From: Opacimonas sp002292215
GTDB lineage: Bacteria > Pseudomonadota > Gammaproteobacteria > Enterobacterales > Alteromonadaceae
Length of the DNA: 64,000 nt
Direction: 5' to 3'
Assembly (NCBI GenBank): GCA_943846745.1
Contig: OX044360.1
Location: 558,001-622,000, forward strand
Made by a program: the position numbers and the translations under genes
Shown: one piece after another, positions 35,919 through 44,406 of the stretch
Layout of the letters: the number at the start of each line of letters is the position of its first letter
How positions within the stretch are numbered: position 1 is the stretch's first letter
Notes under the pieces: generated by a model
What the model saw: the letters and a program-made list of their open reading frames with translations, nothing else
Databases searched by the model: none
What the model was told of the DNA's origin: nothing

Positions 35919-37058
35919 ATGATAAGTACTACCGCTATAAGCCACTCGCTCGATCCCCATATTGCGTGTCTTGACATTAAAACTCAGCTAGATCTAACCA
36001 AAATGAGTACTATCATTTTTTATTGTTCATCGGCGTATGATTTAGATGTATTGGCTACCAACATTAATGAGCATTTTCCTAACCACAAGTGTGTCGGGTG
36101 TACTACTGCCGGTGAGTTTGCAGGTAACGGTTATGAAACTAATAGTATGGTGGCATTGGGTTATCATGACAGTCATTTTGTCATCCAAAGTACATTAGTT
36201 GAAAACCTGCAATCGTTTACGGTCATTGATGCCCAAAACGTGATGAACACGTTAAAAGATGCAATTGCACCTAAAGCGATAGCCCCGTTAGAACGTCAGA
36301 GTTTCTTATTTTCATTGGTCGACGGTTTAGCATCTAAAGAAGAAGAGTTTTTAATTACGTTTGATAGCTGTACCCAAGGCTTACCGCATTTTGGTGGCTC
36401 GGCTGGTGATGACTTAAACCTTAATAAAACCTATGTGTTTTACGATGGTAAATTTCGTTCTTCGGCTGCGATTATTTTGTTATTCAATACGCCGCAAAAG
36501 TTCTCGGTGTTTTCGGTCAATCATGTCAACGATTCTCTGAGTAAATTAGTGGTCACAGATGCCGATCCTAATACCCGTCAAGTATTTGAAATTAACGGTG
36601 AACCTGCGGCAACTGTCTATGCTGATTTATTAGGTATCACGGTAGACGAGTTAGAGCCCGAAGTATTTTCGTTACATCCTGTGGCTGTAAAAATCGGTGG
36701 TGAGTATTACACTCGTTCGATTCAACGTGTAAATAAAGACTTTTATTCTTTGTCTTTTTATTGCGCGGTGGATATTGGTATTGTGCTCAATGAAGTTGAT
36801 TTGATTGATATTAATTATCCACTATCTACTAAGTTAGAGCGAATTCGCAACAGCTTAGGTCCACCGCATCTGGTGATGGGGTGTGATTGTTTTTTACGTC
36901 GGCTGGAAGTGCGAAGTAAGTCATTAAATGAAGAAACTCGTGAGATTCAAAATGAGTTTAATTTGGTGGGTTTTAATGCATATGGCGAACATATTAATGG
37001 GTTGCACTTGAATCAAACGTTTACTGGGGTCTATATCAGTGAGGATACGTATGAATAA
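35919..37058 (+). CDS. FIST-domain signal sensor (NosP-like)
   Basis: A 379-residue soluble protein with a FIST N-terminal domain (KCVGCTTAGEFAGNGY, SLVDGLASKEEEFL, GGSAGDDLNL) and a FIST C-terminal domain ending near HLVMGCDCFLRRLE. It overlaps the next gene, a hybrid histidine kinase, by 8 bases. In Pseudomonas aeruginosa the FIST protein NosP and its kinase NahK form a nitric-oxide-responsive pair with the same gene order. NosP is reported to bind heme. This copy may act the same way, or sense another small ligand. No membrane segments. Confidence 0.85.
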   Translation: MISTTAISHSLDPHIACLDIKTQLDLTKMSTIIFYCSSAYDLDVLATNINEHFPNHKCVGCTTAGEFAGNGYETNSMVALGYHDSHFVIQSTLVENLQSFTVIDAQNVMNTLKDAIAPKAIAPLERQSFLFSLVDGLASKEEEFLITFDSCTQGLPHFGGSAGDDLNLNKTYVFYDGKFRSSAAIILLFNTPQKFSVFSVNHVNDSLSKLVVTDADPNTRQVFEINGEPAATVYADLLGITVDELEPEVFSLHPVAVKIGGEYYTRSIQRVNKDFYSLSFYCAVDIGIVLNEVDLIDINYPLSTKLERIRNSLGPPHLVMGCDCFLRRLEVRSKSLNEETREIQNEFNLVGFNAYGEHINGLHLNQTFTGVYISEDTYE

Positions 37059-39606
37059 TAGGCTAGCTCCTGAATTTATGTCGTCGGCAGATGAAATTGC
37101 GTATCTCAAAGCACAAAATACTAAACTTCAGAAAATCAATGATGCATTAATCTTCCGGATCGAAGAGGGCCCAGATAATAATGCCGCGTATTCAGCGTTT
37201 GAAAACTCGGTGCATTTAGCCTTGCAAGTTAATCTCAAAACCCATGAATTGAATGAAGCATTATCTAAATTACAAGGATTAAACCAGCGTTTGTCTGACG
37301 CTAATAAAGAAGCGAATTTATTTAGACAACGGTTTATCGATGCAATAGAAAGTATTTCAGAGGCATTTGTATTACTTGATAAGCAAGGCAATATTATTTT
37401 CCAAAACTCTAACTTTATTCGTTTCTGGCAACACACGGATATGACGTCATTGGTGGGGAGCAATTATTACGAACTTAAATCTTTGGGCAAAACCAAAGGT
37501 ATTATCTTAAGTGTTACGCCCAACAGTGAAGAAAATAACTCGGTGTATCATCTCAATAATGATCGCTGGTATCAACTCACAGAACGACGTATTCAAGATG
37601 GCGGGATGGTGTTGTTATTTACTGATATAACACGTATCAAACAAGCTGAATTACAACGCTACGAACGCGCTATTGCGCAGAAAAATAAACTCTTACAAGA
37701 TTTGATTGATAACTTATCGCAAGGTGTATTATTACTCAATAAAGATGAAATACCTGAGGTCTGGAATGCCAAGTTTGAATATTTTTGTGGCTTATCTCAT
37801 GAAACCATTCAGCAAGTAACACAGTTACAGGAATTTAGCAGTATTACCGATGTCTATTTGGATGCCAATCAACACTCCCACTATCATATACAAGAATTGT
37901 CCAATGGTAAGGTGATTGATGTGCATCGGCATTATTTGCATGATGGTAAAAGTATTATTACGCTTTCTGATATCACTGAACAACATCAGTACGAACAATC
38001 CATCAAAGAAAGTGAAAACTGGCTGCGCACCATTACCGATAATGTTCCTGCGATGATTGCTTATGTTAATAATAACAAACAATTTATGTTTACCAACAAA
38101 GTATATAATAAATGGTATGGCGGCAGCGCAGGCGATCTTGTTGGGAAAAATGTCGCACAAAGTAAACTGTTTGATGAATATGAACAAATCGCAGTCTATG
38201 TTGATCGCGCCTTAGATGGCGAAACGGTTACATTTGAAACTAAAGAAACAAATGAGAATGGTACAGAGTATTATCTTTTAAAATCGTATGTACCCAATAA
38301 AACAGAAAGGGGAGAGGTACTGGGATTTTTCGTTTTAATTAATGATGTGACTGAGCGGATTAATGCCGCACAAGCACTCAAAGATGCTAACTTTGAACTT
38401 GAACAACGTGTACAGACGCGCACGCAAGCATTAGAAAATGAAATCGATAACAGACGGGCGGCTCAACAACGATTATCATTAGCAATGCTCGAAGCAAAAT
38501 CAGCAACCGAATCAAAATCGAAATTTCTAGCAGCGGTGTCTCACGATTTATTACAGCCGTTAAATGCAGCGCAATTATTTGCGGCGTCGTTACTCGGTGA
38601 TTTTGACCCTAATGAAAAACCACTCTTAAACTCAATAAAAAGCTCACTTAATGATTTAGAAAATTTGATTGTGACATTAGTGGATATTTCTAAACTGGAT
38701 GCAGGAGTAATTAAACCAGACAAACAAATATTTGCCCTTAACTCATTATTAGAAAATATCTCTGCCGATTATGAAAAAATTTCACTCGTACATGATATTG
38801 ATTTTACATTTGTTCCAACCAGTGTGTATGTTGAATCAGATAGTTTATTACTGGCTCGAATTTTACGAAACTACTTATCCAATGCCGTACGATATGCCCG
38901 TGGAAGAAAAGTCACTCTAGGATGTCGTCGGCGTCTTGCTCATATTGAAATTCAAGTATGGGATACAGGGGGCGGTATTGAAGCGGCAAATTTACAAGAG
39001 ATTTTTAAAGAATTTAAACGCTTAAAAGGTGCGGTTCAAGCACAACAAAGTTTAGGCTTAGGTCTAGCAATTGTTGATAAAATGGCAAAAGTGCTTGGGC
39101 ATGACATTAATGTGGTGTCTGAATATGGTAAGGGTTCGTGTTTTTCAGTTAGTTTACCGATCATGGATAAACCGCAAAGAACTACATATTCACAACAACA
39201 GCCAGCGCTATTTAATCATGATTTAGACGGGGCTGTCGTATGGATGGTAGATAATGATCCGACGATCTGCGATGCGATGCAAATTTTATTGTCAAAATGG
39301 GGCTGTGATATAGAAACAGCCACGTCCTTAGATGTATTAGGCGATAGCGTTGATTTGGTAGACGGTACCTGTGATTTATTATTAGTAGATTACCATTTAG
39401 ATAATGACCAAACCGGTATTATGGTTGCGGATGCTATTAATCAACTGAGAGCTCAGGCAATACCGACAATTATGATTTCAGCCAACTACTCAAAAGAGTT
39501 ACAAGAGCAGTGCAAGGCATCAGAGATATCGCTACTCAATAAACCAGTCAAACCACTAAAGTTGAGAATGACCATGCAACAATGCATTAAGGCTTATAAC
39601 AAATAA
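37051..39606 (+). CDS. PAS hybrid histidine kinase with receiver (NahK/ErcS-like)
   Basis: An 851-residue cytoplasmic hybrid kinase with no membrane segment. A coiled N-terminus (residues 10-80) is followed by three PAS-like domains (about residues 90-200, 205-310 and 320-440), a second coil, the H-box with His498 (AVSHDLLQPLN), the N-box (NYLSNAVRYARG), G boxes (DTGGGIE, GLGLAIVDKM), and a C-terminal receiver with Asp780 (LLVDYHLD). It matches NahK/ErcS-type kinases. The ATG at 37051 overlaps the stop of the FIST gene, so sensor and kinase are co-translated. Its output could be the response regulator downstream or an external Hpt protein. Confidence 0.9.
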   Translation: MNNRLAPEFMSSADEIAYLKAQNTKLQKINDALIFRIEEGPDNNAAYSAFENSVHLALQVNLKTHELNEALSKLQGLNQRLSDANKEANLFRQRFIDAIESISEAFVLLDKQGNIIFQNSNFIRFWQHTDMTSLVGSNYYELKSLGKTKGIILSVTPNSEENNSVYHLNNDRWYQLTERRIQDGGMVLLFTDITRIKQAELQRYERAIAQKNKLLQDLIDNLSQGVLLLNKDEIPEVWNAKFEYFCGLSHETIQQVTQLQEFSSITDVYLDANQHSHYHIQELSNGKVIDVHRHYLHDGKSIITLSDITEQHQYEQSIKESENWLRTITDNVPAMIAYVNNNKQFMFTNKVYNKWYGGSAGDLVGKNVAQSKLFDEYEQIAVYVDRALDGETVTFETKETNENGTEYYLLKSYVPNKTERGEVLGFFVLINDVTERINAAQALKDANFELEQRVQTRTQALENEIDNRRAAQQRLSLAMLEAKSATESKSKFLAAVSHDLLQPLNAAQLFAASLLGDFDPNEKPLLNSIKSSLNDLENLIVTLVDISKLDAGVIKPDKQIFALNSLLENISADYEKISLVHDIDFTFVPTSVYVESDSLLLARILRNYLSNAVRYARGRKVTLGCRRRLAHIEIQVWDTGGGIEAANLQEIFKEFKRLKGAVQAQQSLGLGLAIVDKMAKVLGHDINVVSEYGKGSCFSVSLPIMDKPQRTTYSQQQPALFNHDLDGAVVWMVDNDPTICDAMQILLSKWGCDIETATSLDVLGDSVDLVDGTCDLLLVDYHLDNDQTGIMVADAINQLRAQAIPTIMISANYSKELQEQCKASEISLLNKPVKPLKLRMTMQQCIKAYNK

Positions 39607-39608
39607 GG

Positions 39609-40274
39609 TTAGCGTTTTAAGTATTGGTCAAAATCAATATTAGCGCTACCCACAACGACTTTAACACGGTTAGACGCTCCGAGCTTTTTCAATATAGACG
39701 ACACATGGGACTTAACCGTGGTTTCTGAAATGTTCATTTCATAGGCAATGTATTTATTGGCTTCGCCTTGAGTCAGGTATTTCAATACCATCAGTTCTTT
39801 GCGGGTCAACAATTGCATTTTCTCGGGTAAGATCTCAAAATCTCTGTTTTTAGATGAAGACTGTGGTTTAATTGGAGCACGGATCAAATCAGAAGGTAGG
39901 CAAACATTGCCATTAAAAATTGATTCTAATGAACTAGTAATCGTATCAACACTAGATGATTTAGAAATAAAGCCTACCGCCCCATAAGAAATCGTTTGTA
40001 AAATTTGCTGTTTTTCGCTTTCAGCCGAAATAATTACAACAGGAATCGTAGGATATTCATTACGTAATTCAAGTAGTCCATTTAACCCAGATGTACTCGG
40101 CATATTCAAATCTAACAACACCAAATCAATATCTTCATGCTCTTTGAGCACCGAGTGTGTTGCTTCAATAGATTCGGCTTCTAAGCATGAAGAACCTGGG
40201 AAATTATTGGCGATAATTCCAGTAATGGCTTGTCTGAAAATGGGGTGGTCATCGACCACTAATAACTTATACAT
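39609..40274 (-). CDS. LuxR-type response regulator (AgmR/ErbR-like)
   Basis: A 221-residue NarL/LuxR-type regulator. The receiver has the acidic pair VVDDHP and phospho-acceptor Asp55 (VLLDLNMP), and the output domain is a LuxR-type helix-turn-helix (LTRKELMVLKYLTQGEANKYIA, ISETTVKSHVSSILKKLG). It is convergent with the hybrid kinase gene, only two bases from its stop. Similar regulators (AgmR, ErbR, ExaE) control PQQ-dependent alcohol oxidation genes in pseudomonads, so this is the likely regulator of the cluster. ATG at 40274 gives MYKLLVVDDHP. The frame extends upstream to a less likely start. Confidence 0.87.
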   Translation of the reverse strand: MYKLLVVDDHPIFRQAITGIIANNFPGSSCLEAESIEATHSVLKEHEDIDLVLLDLNMPSTSGLNGLLELRNEYPTIPVVIISAESEKQQILQTISYGAVGFISKSSSVDTITSSLESIFNGNVCLPSDLIRAPIKPQSSSKNRDFEILPEKMQLLTRKELMVLKYLTQGEANKYIAYEMNISETTVKSHVSSILKKLGASNRVKVVVGSANIDFDQYLKR

Positions 40275-40357
40275 AACACCTACTTCACAAGTAAATAACA
40301 AGCTTGATGATAACACTATATGCGTGCCTATTGTGCATCATAATACTGATGGATGAT

Positions 40358-40390
40358 AAAATAAAAAGGGCACCTAATACAGGTACCCGT
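40358..40390 (-). terminator. Intrinsic terminator after the porin gene
   Basis: On the minus strand GGGTACCT pairs with AGGTGCCC (one G-T wobble) around a 5-base loop, followed by TTTTTATTTT. It lies about 70 bases after the porin stop. Confidence 0.8.
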
Positions 40391-40459
40391 TGGATTTAAT
40401 CACCATGTTTCAACATTATTTTTAGTCATCTAAAAACTAATGCACATATCTATTAATAA

Positions 40460-41620
40460 TTAAAAAGTAACAACGGTTCCGATAGAGAACGTCTTGTTAT
40501 CTTCTGCGACACTAGATACTGAATTTTCCGATTCTGTGTTGTTATATTCTGCCACCAAAATGACGCCAGGACGAACCGTACGGAAATAACCTAACGCAAA
40601 GTTTTTATGCGTAGTTGTACCCGCAGCAGTATTGGCGGTATCTAGATTCTCTGTTTCACCAGATGAAATGACAAAGCGATTAGCACCCATCGTATAAGAG
40701 GCTTGTAATAACATACCATCGGATTCATTAGATTCTGCGCCGACAACATGGTCAAGCCCAGCTACATGGCCTAAACCTTCAGATGAATAACCTGATGCGG
40801 TGAGTGAAAGACCTGAAAATTTCACATTTAAGCCATAACCGATCCCAGATTGGTCCTGACTGACACCTGATACTTCACTCGATTGTGATACGCCATTTAC
40901 CCAAGCTTTAACTGCTGCACTATCAAGATCTACCGCATATGACGCTTCAAATTCCATTCGCGGTGTATCTTCTGAAGAATCAGCTGCCGCTTTATTTGGA
41001 TCCATGATCCCAACAGCAATATTAAAACCATTCATATCTGTAGAGCGGTAAGTAATTTGGGCCTTAGGGAACGGATAAACATAACCGGTAGAAATATTAC
41101 CAAAAGAAACATTACCACCATCAACTAAACCGAAGGTATCAGAAGTTTGGCCATAACCTAATAACAGCTCATCGCCAAGGATATTGGTACGGTTAAATAA
41201 ACCGAAGTCTTTACCTAAGGTGACAGAACCCCAGTTTCCAGACAACACAGCATAAAACTGACGCACATCAATTAATGAGTTTGTTCCTAGTGCGTTTGCA
41301 CCTCGGTTCAAATCGGTATCGTTAACACTTACCCAAAAAGAAGAACGCACTTCGATCTTCATATCGTCTAACTGTTTGCCGTAACCGAAACCAATGTTAT
41401 TGGGTAAAAATCCCATTTTGACTCGAGATTGGTCGCGCTCCGATACTGCGCCAAGGGCGTCAGTCGCTTCGATGTTACTGTTGACATAAAATATATTAAT
41501 CAAGCCATCTGCTGAAAAAGTCGTGCCATCATTATTATATATTTCGACAGCAGCTTGTGTAGCAAATGAACTAGCTAAGATTGCAGTAGCAAGTAAACTT
41601 TTAGTAAAAGTGTGTTTCAT
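40460..41620 (-). CDS. Outer-membrane porin
   Basis: A 386-residue porin. The signal peptide ends SFATQAAVEI, the body is made of alternating beta strands with periplasmic turns and Gly/Asn-rich loops, and the last residue is Phe (SIGTVVTF), the outer-membrane sorting signal. The pattern VRQFYAVLSGNWGSVTLGKDFGLF matches the L3-constriction strand of Gram-negative general porins. A single gene, ending in its own terminator, next to the alcohol-oxidation regulator. It may let alcohols or salts enter, but the specificity is unknown. Confidence 0.87.
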   Translation of the reverse strand: MKHTFTKSLLATAILASSFATQAAVEIYNNDGTTFSADGLINIFYVNSNIEATDALGAVSERDQSRVKMGFLPNNIGFGYGKQLDDMKIEVRSSFWVSVNDTDLNRGANALGTNSLIDVRQFYAVLSGNWGSVTLGKDFGLFNRTNILGDELLLGYGQTSDTFGLVDGGNVSFGNISTGYVYPFPKAQITYRSTDMNGFNIAVGIMDPNKAAADSSEDTPRMEFEASYAVDLDSAAVKAWVNGVSQSSEVSGVSQDQSGIGYGLNVKFSGLSLTASGYSSEGLGHVAGLDHVVGAESNESDGMLLQASYTMGANRFVISSGETENLDTANTAAGTTTHKNFALGYFRTVRPGVILVAEYNNTESENSVSSVAEDNKTFSIGTVVTF

Positions 41621-41772
41621 AATTGCGTCCTAATGTGTGTTTTATGTTATAGAAATGACACAATACTGTGAATGGACGATTATATTAATTCCACAATCTA
41701 CTGATTTGTAACGTTAATTGGACATAGACTTGATACGTAGCACTTTAGGATGATGAAAATAACACTCAAGTG

Positions 41773-42555
41773 CTAATCCTGAGATAATTGACCTTCTAAG
41801 ATTTTAGGAAAGCGCTTGAATAACTCACTTTTGAGGTTGGTTTGAGCGGCAGAATCATATGCTTTGTAAACATTGTTTAGGGCTAGTTCATGAATAATAC
41901 GCGCAGGGCTTGGTGATAAAAAGACGACACGATCACCTAAATATAATGCTTCATTCAAATCATGGGTTACAAATATAATCGTGGTTTTATGGAGCTTCGC
42001 GAGACTGATTAATAACTCGCGACATTGCATAGCCGTTGGTGCATCTAACGACACAAAAGGCTCATCTAATAATAAGATCAGAGGCTCAATAACGAACGCA
42101 CGAGCAATACTTGCACGGCGCTGCATGCCTCCAGATAGATGATTGGGGTAGCTATTGGCTTGAGCAGCTAAGCCAACCGCGTCTAATATAGCGGTGATTT
42201 TTACCGGATCATCTTTGGGCATGACTAATGCGATATTTTCATACAGTGTCAGCCAAGGCATTAAACGCGGCTCTTGAAATATATATCCGATAGTGGGAGA
42301 GGGAGTCGCAAATTGCAACATGATATCGCCGCTAACGTGTTCATTTACATCATCATTTTGCGTATTAATTATCCCTGCCACGGCATTTAATAATGTCGTT
42401 TTACCACAGCCAGAAGGGCCAACAATACAGACACACTCGTTAGGTTTAATATCTAATGCAATATCGGCAATAATATGTTCACTTGCTTTGGTCGTACTAT
42501 TTTCATTTTGCGCATTGTATGCTAATTGATTAATGTGGATACTTAAGGCACTCAT
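41773..42555 (-). CDS. ABC transporter ATP-binding protein (NitT/TauT type)
   Basis: A 260-residue ATPase. Walker A is GPSGCGKTT, the signature is LSGGMQRRASIARA, and Walker B is LILLLDEPF, all of the nitrate/sulfonate/taurine class. The C-terminal end extends past the usual H-loop (FVTHDLNEAL). The ATG at 42555 starts one base after the permease stop with a GAGG site upstream; the frame is also open upstream inside the permease gene. It is the last gene of a minus-strand operon of receptor, binding protein, permease and ATPase. An 8-bp inverted repeat (TAGCACTT, 41737-41744) lies beyond its end, without a U-run. Confidence 0.88.
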   Translation of the reverse strand: MSALSIHINQLAYNAQNENSTTKASEHIIADIALDIKPNECVCIVGPSGCGKTTLLNAVAGIINTQNDDVNEHVSGDIMLQFATPSPTIGYIFQEPRLMPWLTLYENIALVMPKDDPVKITAILDAVGLAAQANSYPNHLSGGMQRRASIARAFVIEPLILLLDEPFVSLDAPTAMQCRELLISLAKLHKTTIIFVTHDLNEALYLGDRVVFLSPSPARIIHELALNNVYKAYDSAAQTNLKSELFKRFPKILEGQLSQD

Positions 42556-42556
42556 C

Positions 42557-43342
42557 TTAACGCCCTCTTTGAATACGTGCATCAAACGGGGTAAAACATA
42601 CCCATTCAATCATGAACACGACCGCAATAAACGCCATGGTGTAAGCTAAAATACCAGCGATATCAAAAAATTGAAACATACTATGCAACGCAAAACCCAC
42701 ACCATCACTGCGTCCGAGTAATTCGACGACGAGGACGATTTTCCATATCAATGAAAGACCGTTGCGAGCCGCTGCCAAAAAAAATGGGTAGAGTTGCGGT
42801 AGATATATTTTGCGCATGAACCGCCACCAGGGGATGTTGTAAACTTGGGCGACTTGAGCTAGCTTTGGATCGGTAGTACGTGCGCCTTCGCGCAACATAA
42901 CCGCGACAGTGGGGATCTTATTGATGACCACGGCGGTAATCGCCGCCGCTTCGACCAACCCGATCCAGATATAGGATAAAATGATCACTACCAACGCAGG
43001 CACATTTAATAAAATAATTAAGAAGCTATCACTGAGTTGGTTAAACCATGCACGCGCGCCCATTGCAATTCCAAAGATACTGCCAAGAAACATAGCTAAA
43101 ATAAAACTAATCGCAACACGAGTTACCGTTATTGCAACGTTTATGATTAAGTCACCAGATACACTATGATAATACAGGGCAGATAATGTTTGTGTAAAAG
43201 AGGGGAAATCAGGCTGTGCTAACACAAAGGCTAATGTTTGCCAAATAACCAAAAACAGCACAAACATACTTAATTTTATCAACGTTGCCGTTCGCGCGGC
43301 ACGTGATGACGCAGATGCGCCAGCTATTGCTGAGATTGCCAT
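42557..43342 (-). CDS. ABC transporter permease (NitT/TauT type)
   Basis: A 261-residue protein with six helices and the permease loop EGARTTDPKLAQVAQVY, the EAA-like coupling motif. Its end is the NitT/TauT binding-protein-dependent type. It overlaps the upstream binding-protein gene by 19 bases and is followed by the ATPase after one base, so the three are one system. The substrate is not readable from the permease. The presence of a TonB receptor in the operon suggests a ligand too big for porins, such as a chelate or cofactor. Confidence 0.87.
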   Translation of the reverse strand: MAISAIAGASASSRAARTATLIKLSMFVLFLVIWQTLAFVLAQPDFPSFTQTLSALYYHSVSGDLIINVAITVTRVAISFILAMFLGSIFGIAMGARAWFNQLSDSFLIILLNVPALVVIILSYIWIGLVEAAAITAVVINKIPTVAVMLREGARTTDPKLAQVAQVYNIPWWRFMRKIYLPQLYPFFLAAARNGLSLIWKIVLVVELLGRSDGVGFALHSMFQFFDIAGILAYTMAFIAVVFMIEWVCFTPFDARIQRGR

Positions 43343-44397
43343 ATTCGTAACGCATCAGACCAATATATATCGGCATTGAACTTGGTGGTAGTACCCATTA
43401 ATTCTTGACCGCCAACCTCTGCAAAAACAGCAAATAGTTGTTGTGTTGCCGCAATTTCTCGAATCGTGAATTGTGTTAATAATGTATCAGGATAATTGGC
43501 TTGCAAGGAAGTAAATACCTGTTCATTTTCGGCTTTAGTTAAATTACGTATACGCAGCCATTCTTGAGGTTGAGTTTGCAGGATTGTTTTAGCAGCAAAT
43601 GACGCCTTAAAAAACTCAGTCACTAATTGTTTACGCTTATTGCCCCATTCTTCATCAAATACCCACCCCAGCAATGGCACATCAGCATGGATTTTTAAAC
43701 TCCTCAACATGGTGGTCACAGGGAGAGTTAAGGTAAAGCCGGCCGCATCTAAACGGGCATTATAATGCCAAAAATTGATACTCGCATCTAATTCATTGTT
43801 CATCATAAAACGGTTAAGTAAGGGGGGCGCCGCAAATTTAGGGGTGAAATGAGCTAATAAATCAAGTTCTTGTTGTTTGGCGTACGCTTGTAATAATAAC
43901 CAGTTTTTATCAACTGAACCGCCAGCGACACCAATACTATTATCATTTTGTTGTAACAATTGCGTAAAGGATTGTTTTTCATTTGTATACACACCACCTG
44001 AAGCTTTGGTAGTAGGCATAATCACATAAGGTTTACCTTGCCCACGTTGTCGGCTCACCCAAAACAAATCGGTCATGATGACATCCACTGCGCCACTTTG
44101 CAGGGCAACGGCGGATGCATTTTTACTGGCAAAAGGATGTACGGCTAATCTAAATCCACGTTGAGTGTCTAATTGATGATGAATAATGGTATCCATCTCC
44201 CAATTGATGGTGCCAAATTGTAATACGCCCACTCGTATTATGGGTAAATCAGATATCGATCCTTGTGCAGAGTTTTTAGCAGAGTTGGCATTGAATGTCA
44301 TTGCAAGTACCGAGCTCGTCCATAATCCAGAACCTAAAATGCAGAGCAAACAAACCAGCCTGGCCATAGACACTAACTTGCATATCGAAAGTTTCAT
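43324..44397 (-). CDS. ABC transporter substrate-binding protein (NitT/TauT-like)
   Basis: A 357-residue secreted protein with a signal peptide (residues 10-32, SSVLAM at the cleavage zone) and a two-lobed binding fold of the NitT/TauT group (VGVLQFGTINWEMD, VALQSGAVDVIMTDLFW, IGVAGGSVDKNWLLL, DASINFWHY). It lies nine bases after the TonB receptor gene with a good AAGGA site. The ligand is unknown. The DLFWVSRQRGQGKPY segment recalls binding proteins for nitrate, sulfonate or thiamine-precursor type ligands. Confidence 0.83.
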   Translation of the reverse strand: MKLSICKLVSMARLVCLLCILGSGLWTSSVLAMTFNANSAKNSAQGSISDLPIIRVGVLQFGTINWEMDTIIHHQLDTQRGFRLAVHPFASKNASAVALQSGAVDVIMTDLFWVSRQRGQGKPYVIMPTTKASGGVYTNEKQSFTQLLQQNDNSIGVAGGSVDKNWLLLQAYAKQQELDLLAHFTPKFAAPPLLNRFMMNNELDASINFWHYNARLDAAGFTLTLPVTTMLRSLKIHADVPLLGWVFDEEWGNKRKQLVTEFFKASFAAKTILQTQPQEWLRIRNLTKAENEQVFTSLQANYPDTLLTQFTIREIAATQQLFAVFAEVGGQELMGTTTKFNADIYWSDALRIWQSQQ

Positions 44398-44406
44398 CCA
44401 TTATCC

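Noticed and set aside
33681..37058. Evidence for denitrification (NosR-like and NosP-like proteins)
   Set aside because: No nosZ, nir, nor or nap genes are in the window. Both proteins have other plausible roles in the alcohol-oxidation island.
41737..41776. Inverted repeat TAGCACTT / AAGTGCTA beyond the NitT/TauT ATPase gene
   Set aside because: Long loop and no U-run. It may be a transcript-end hairpin but evidence is too weak to list as a terminator.
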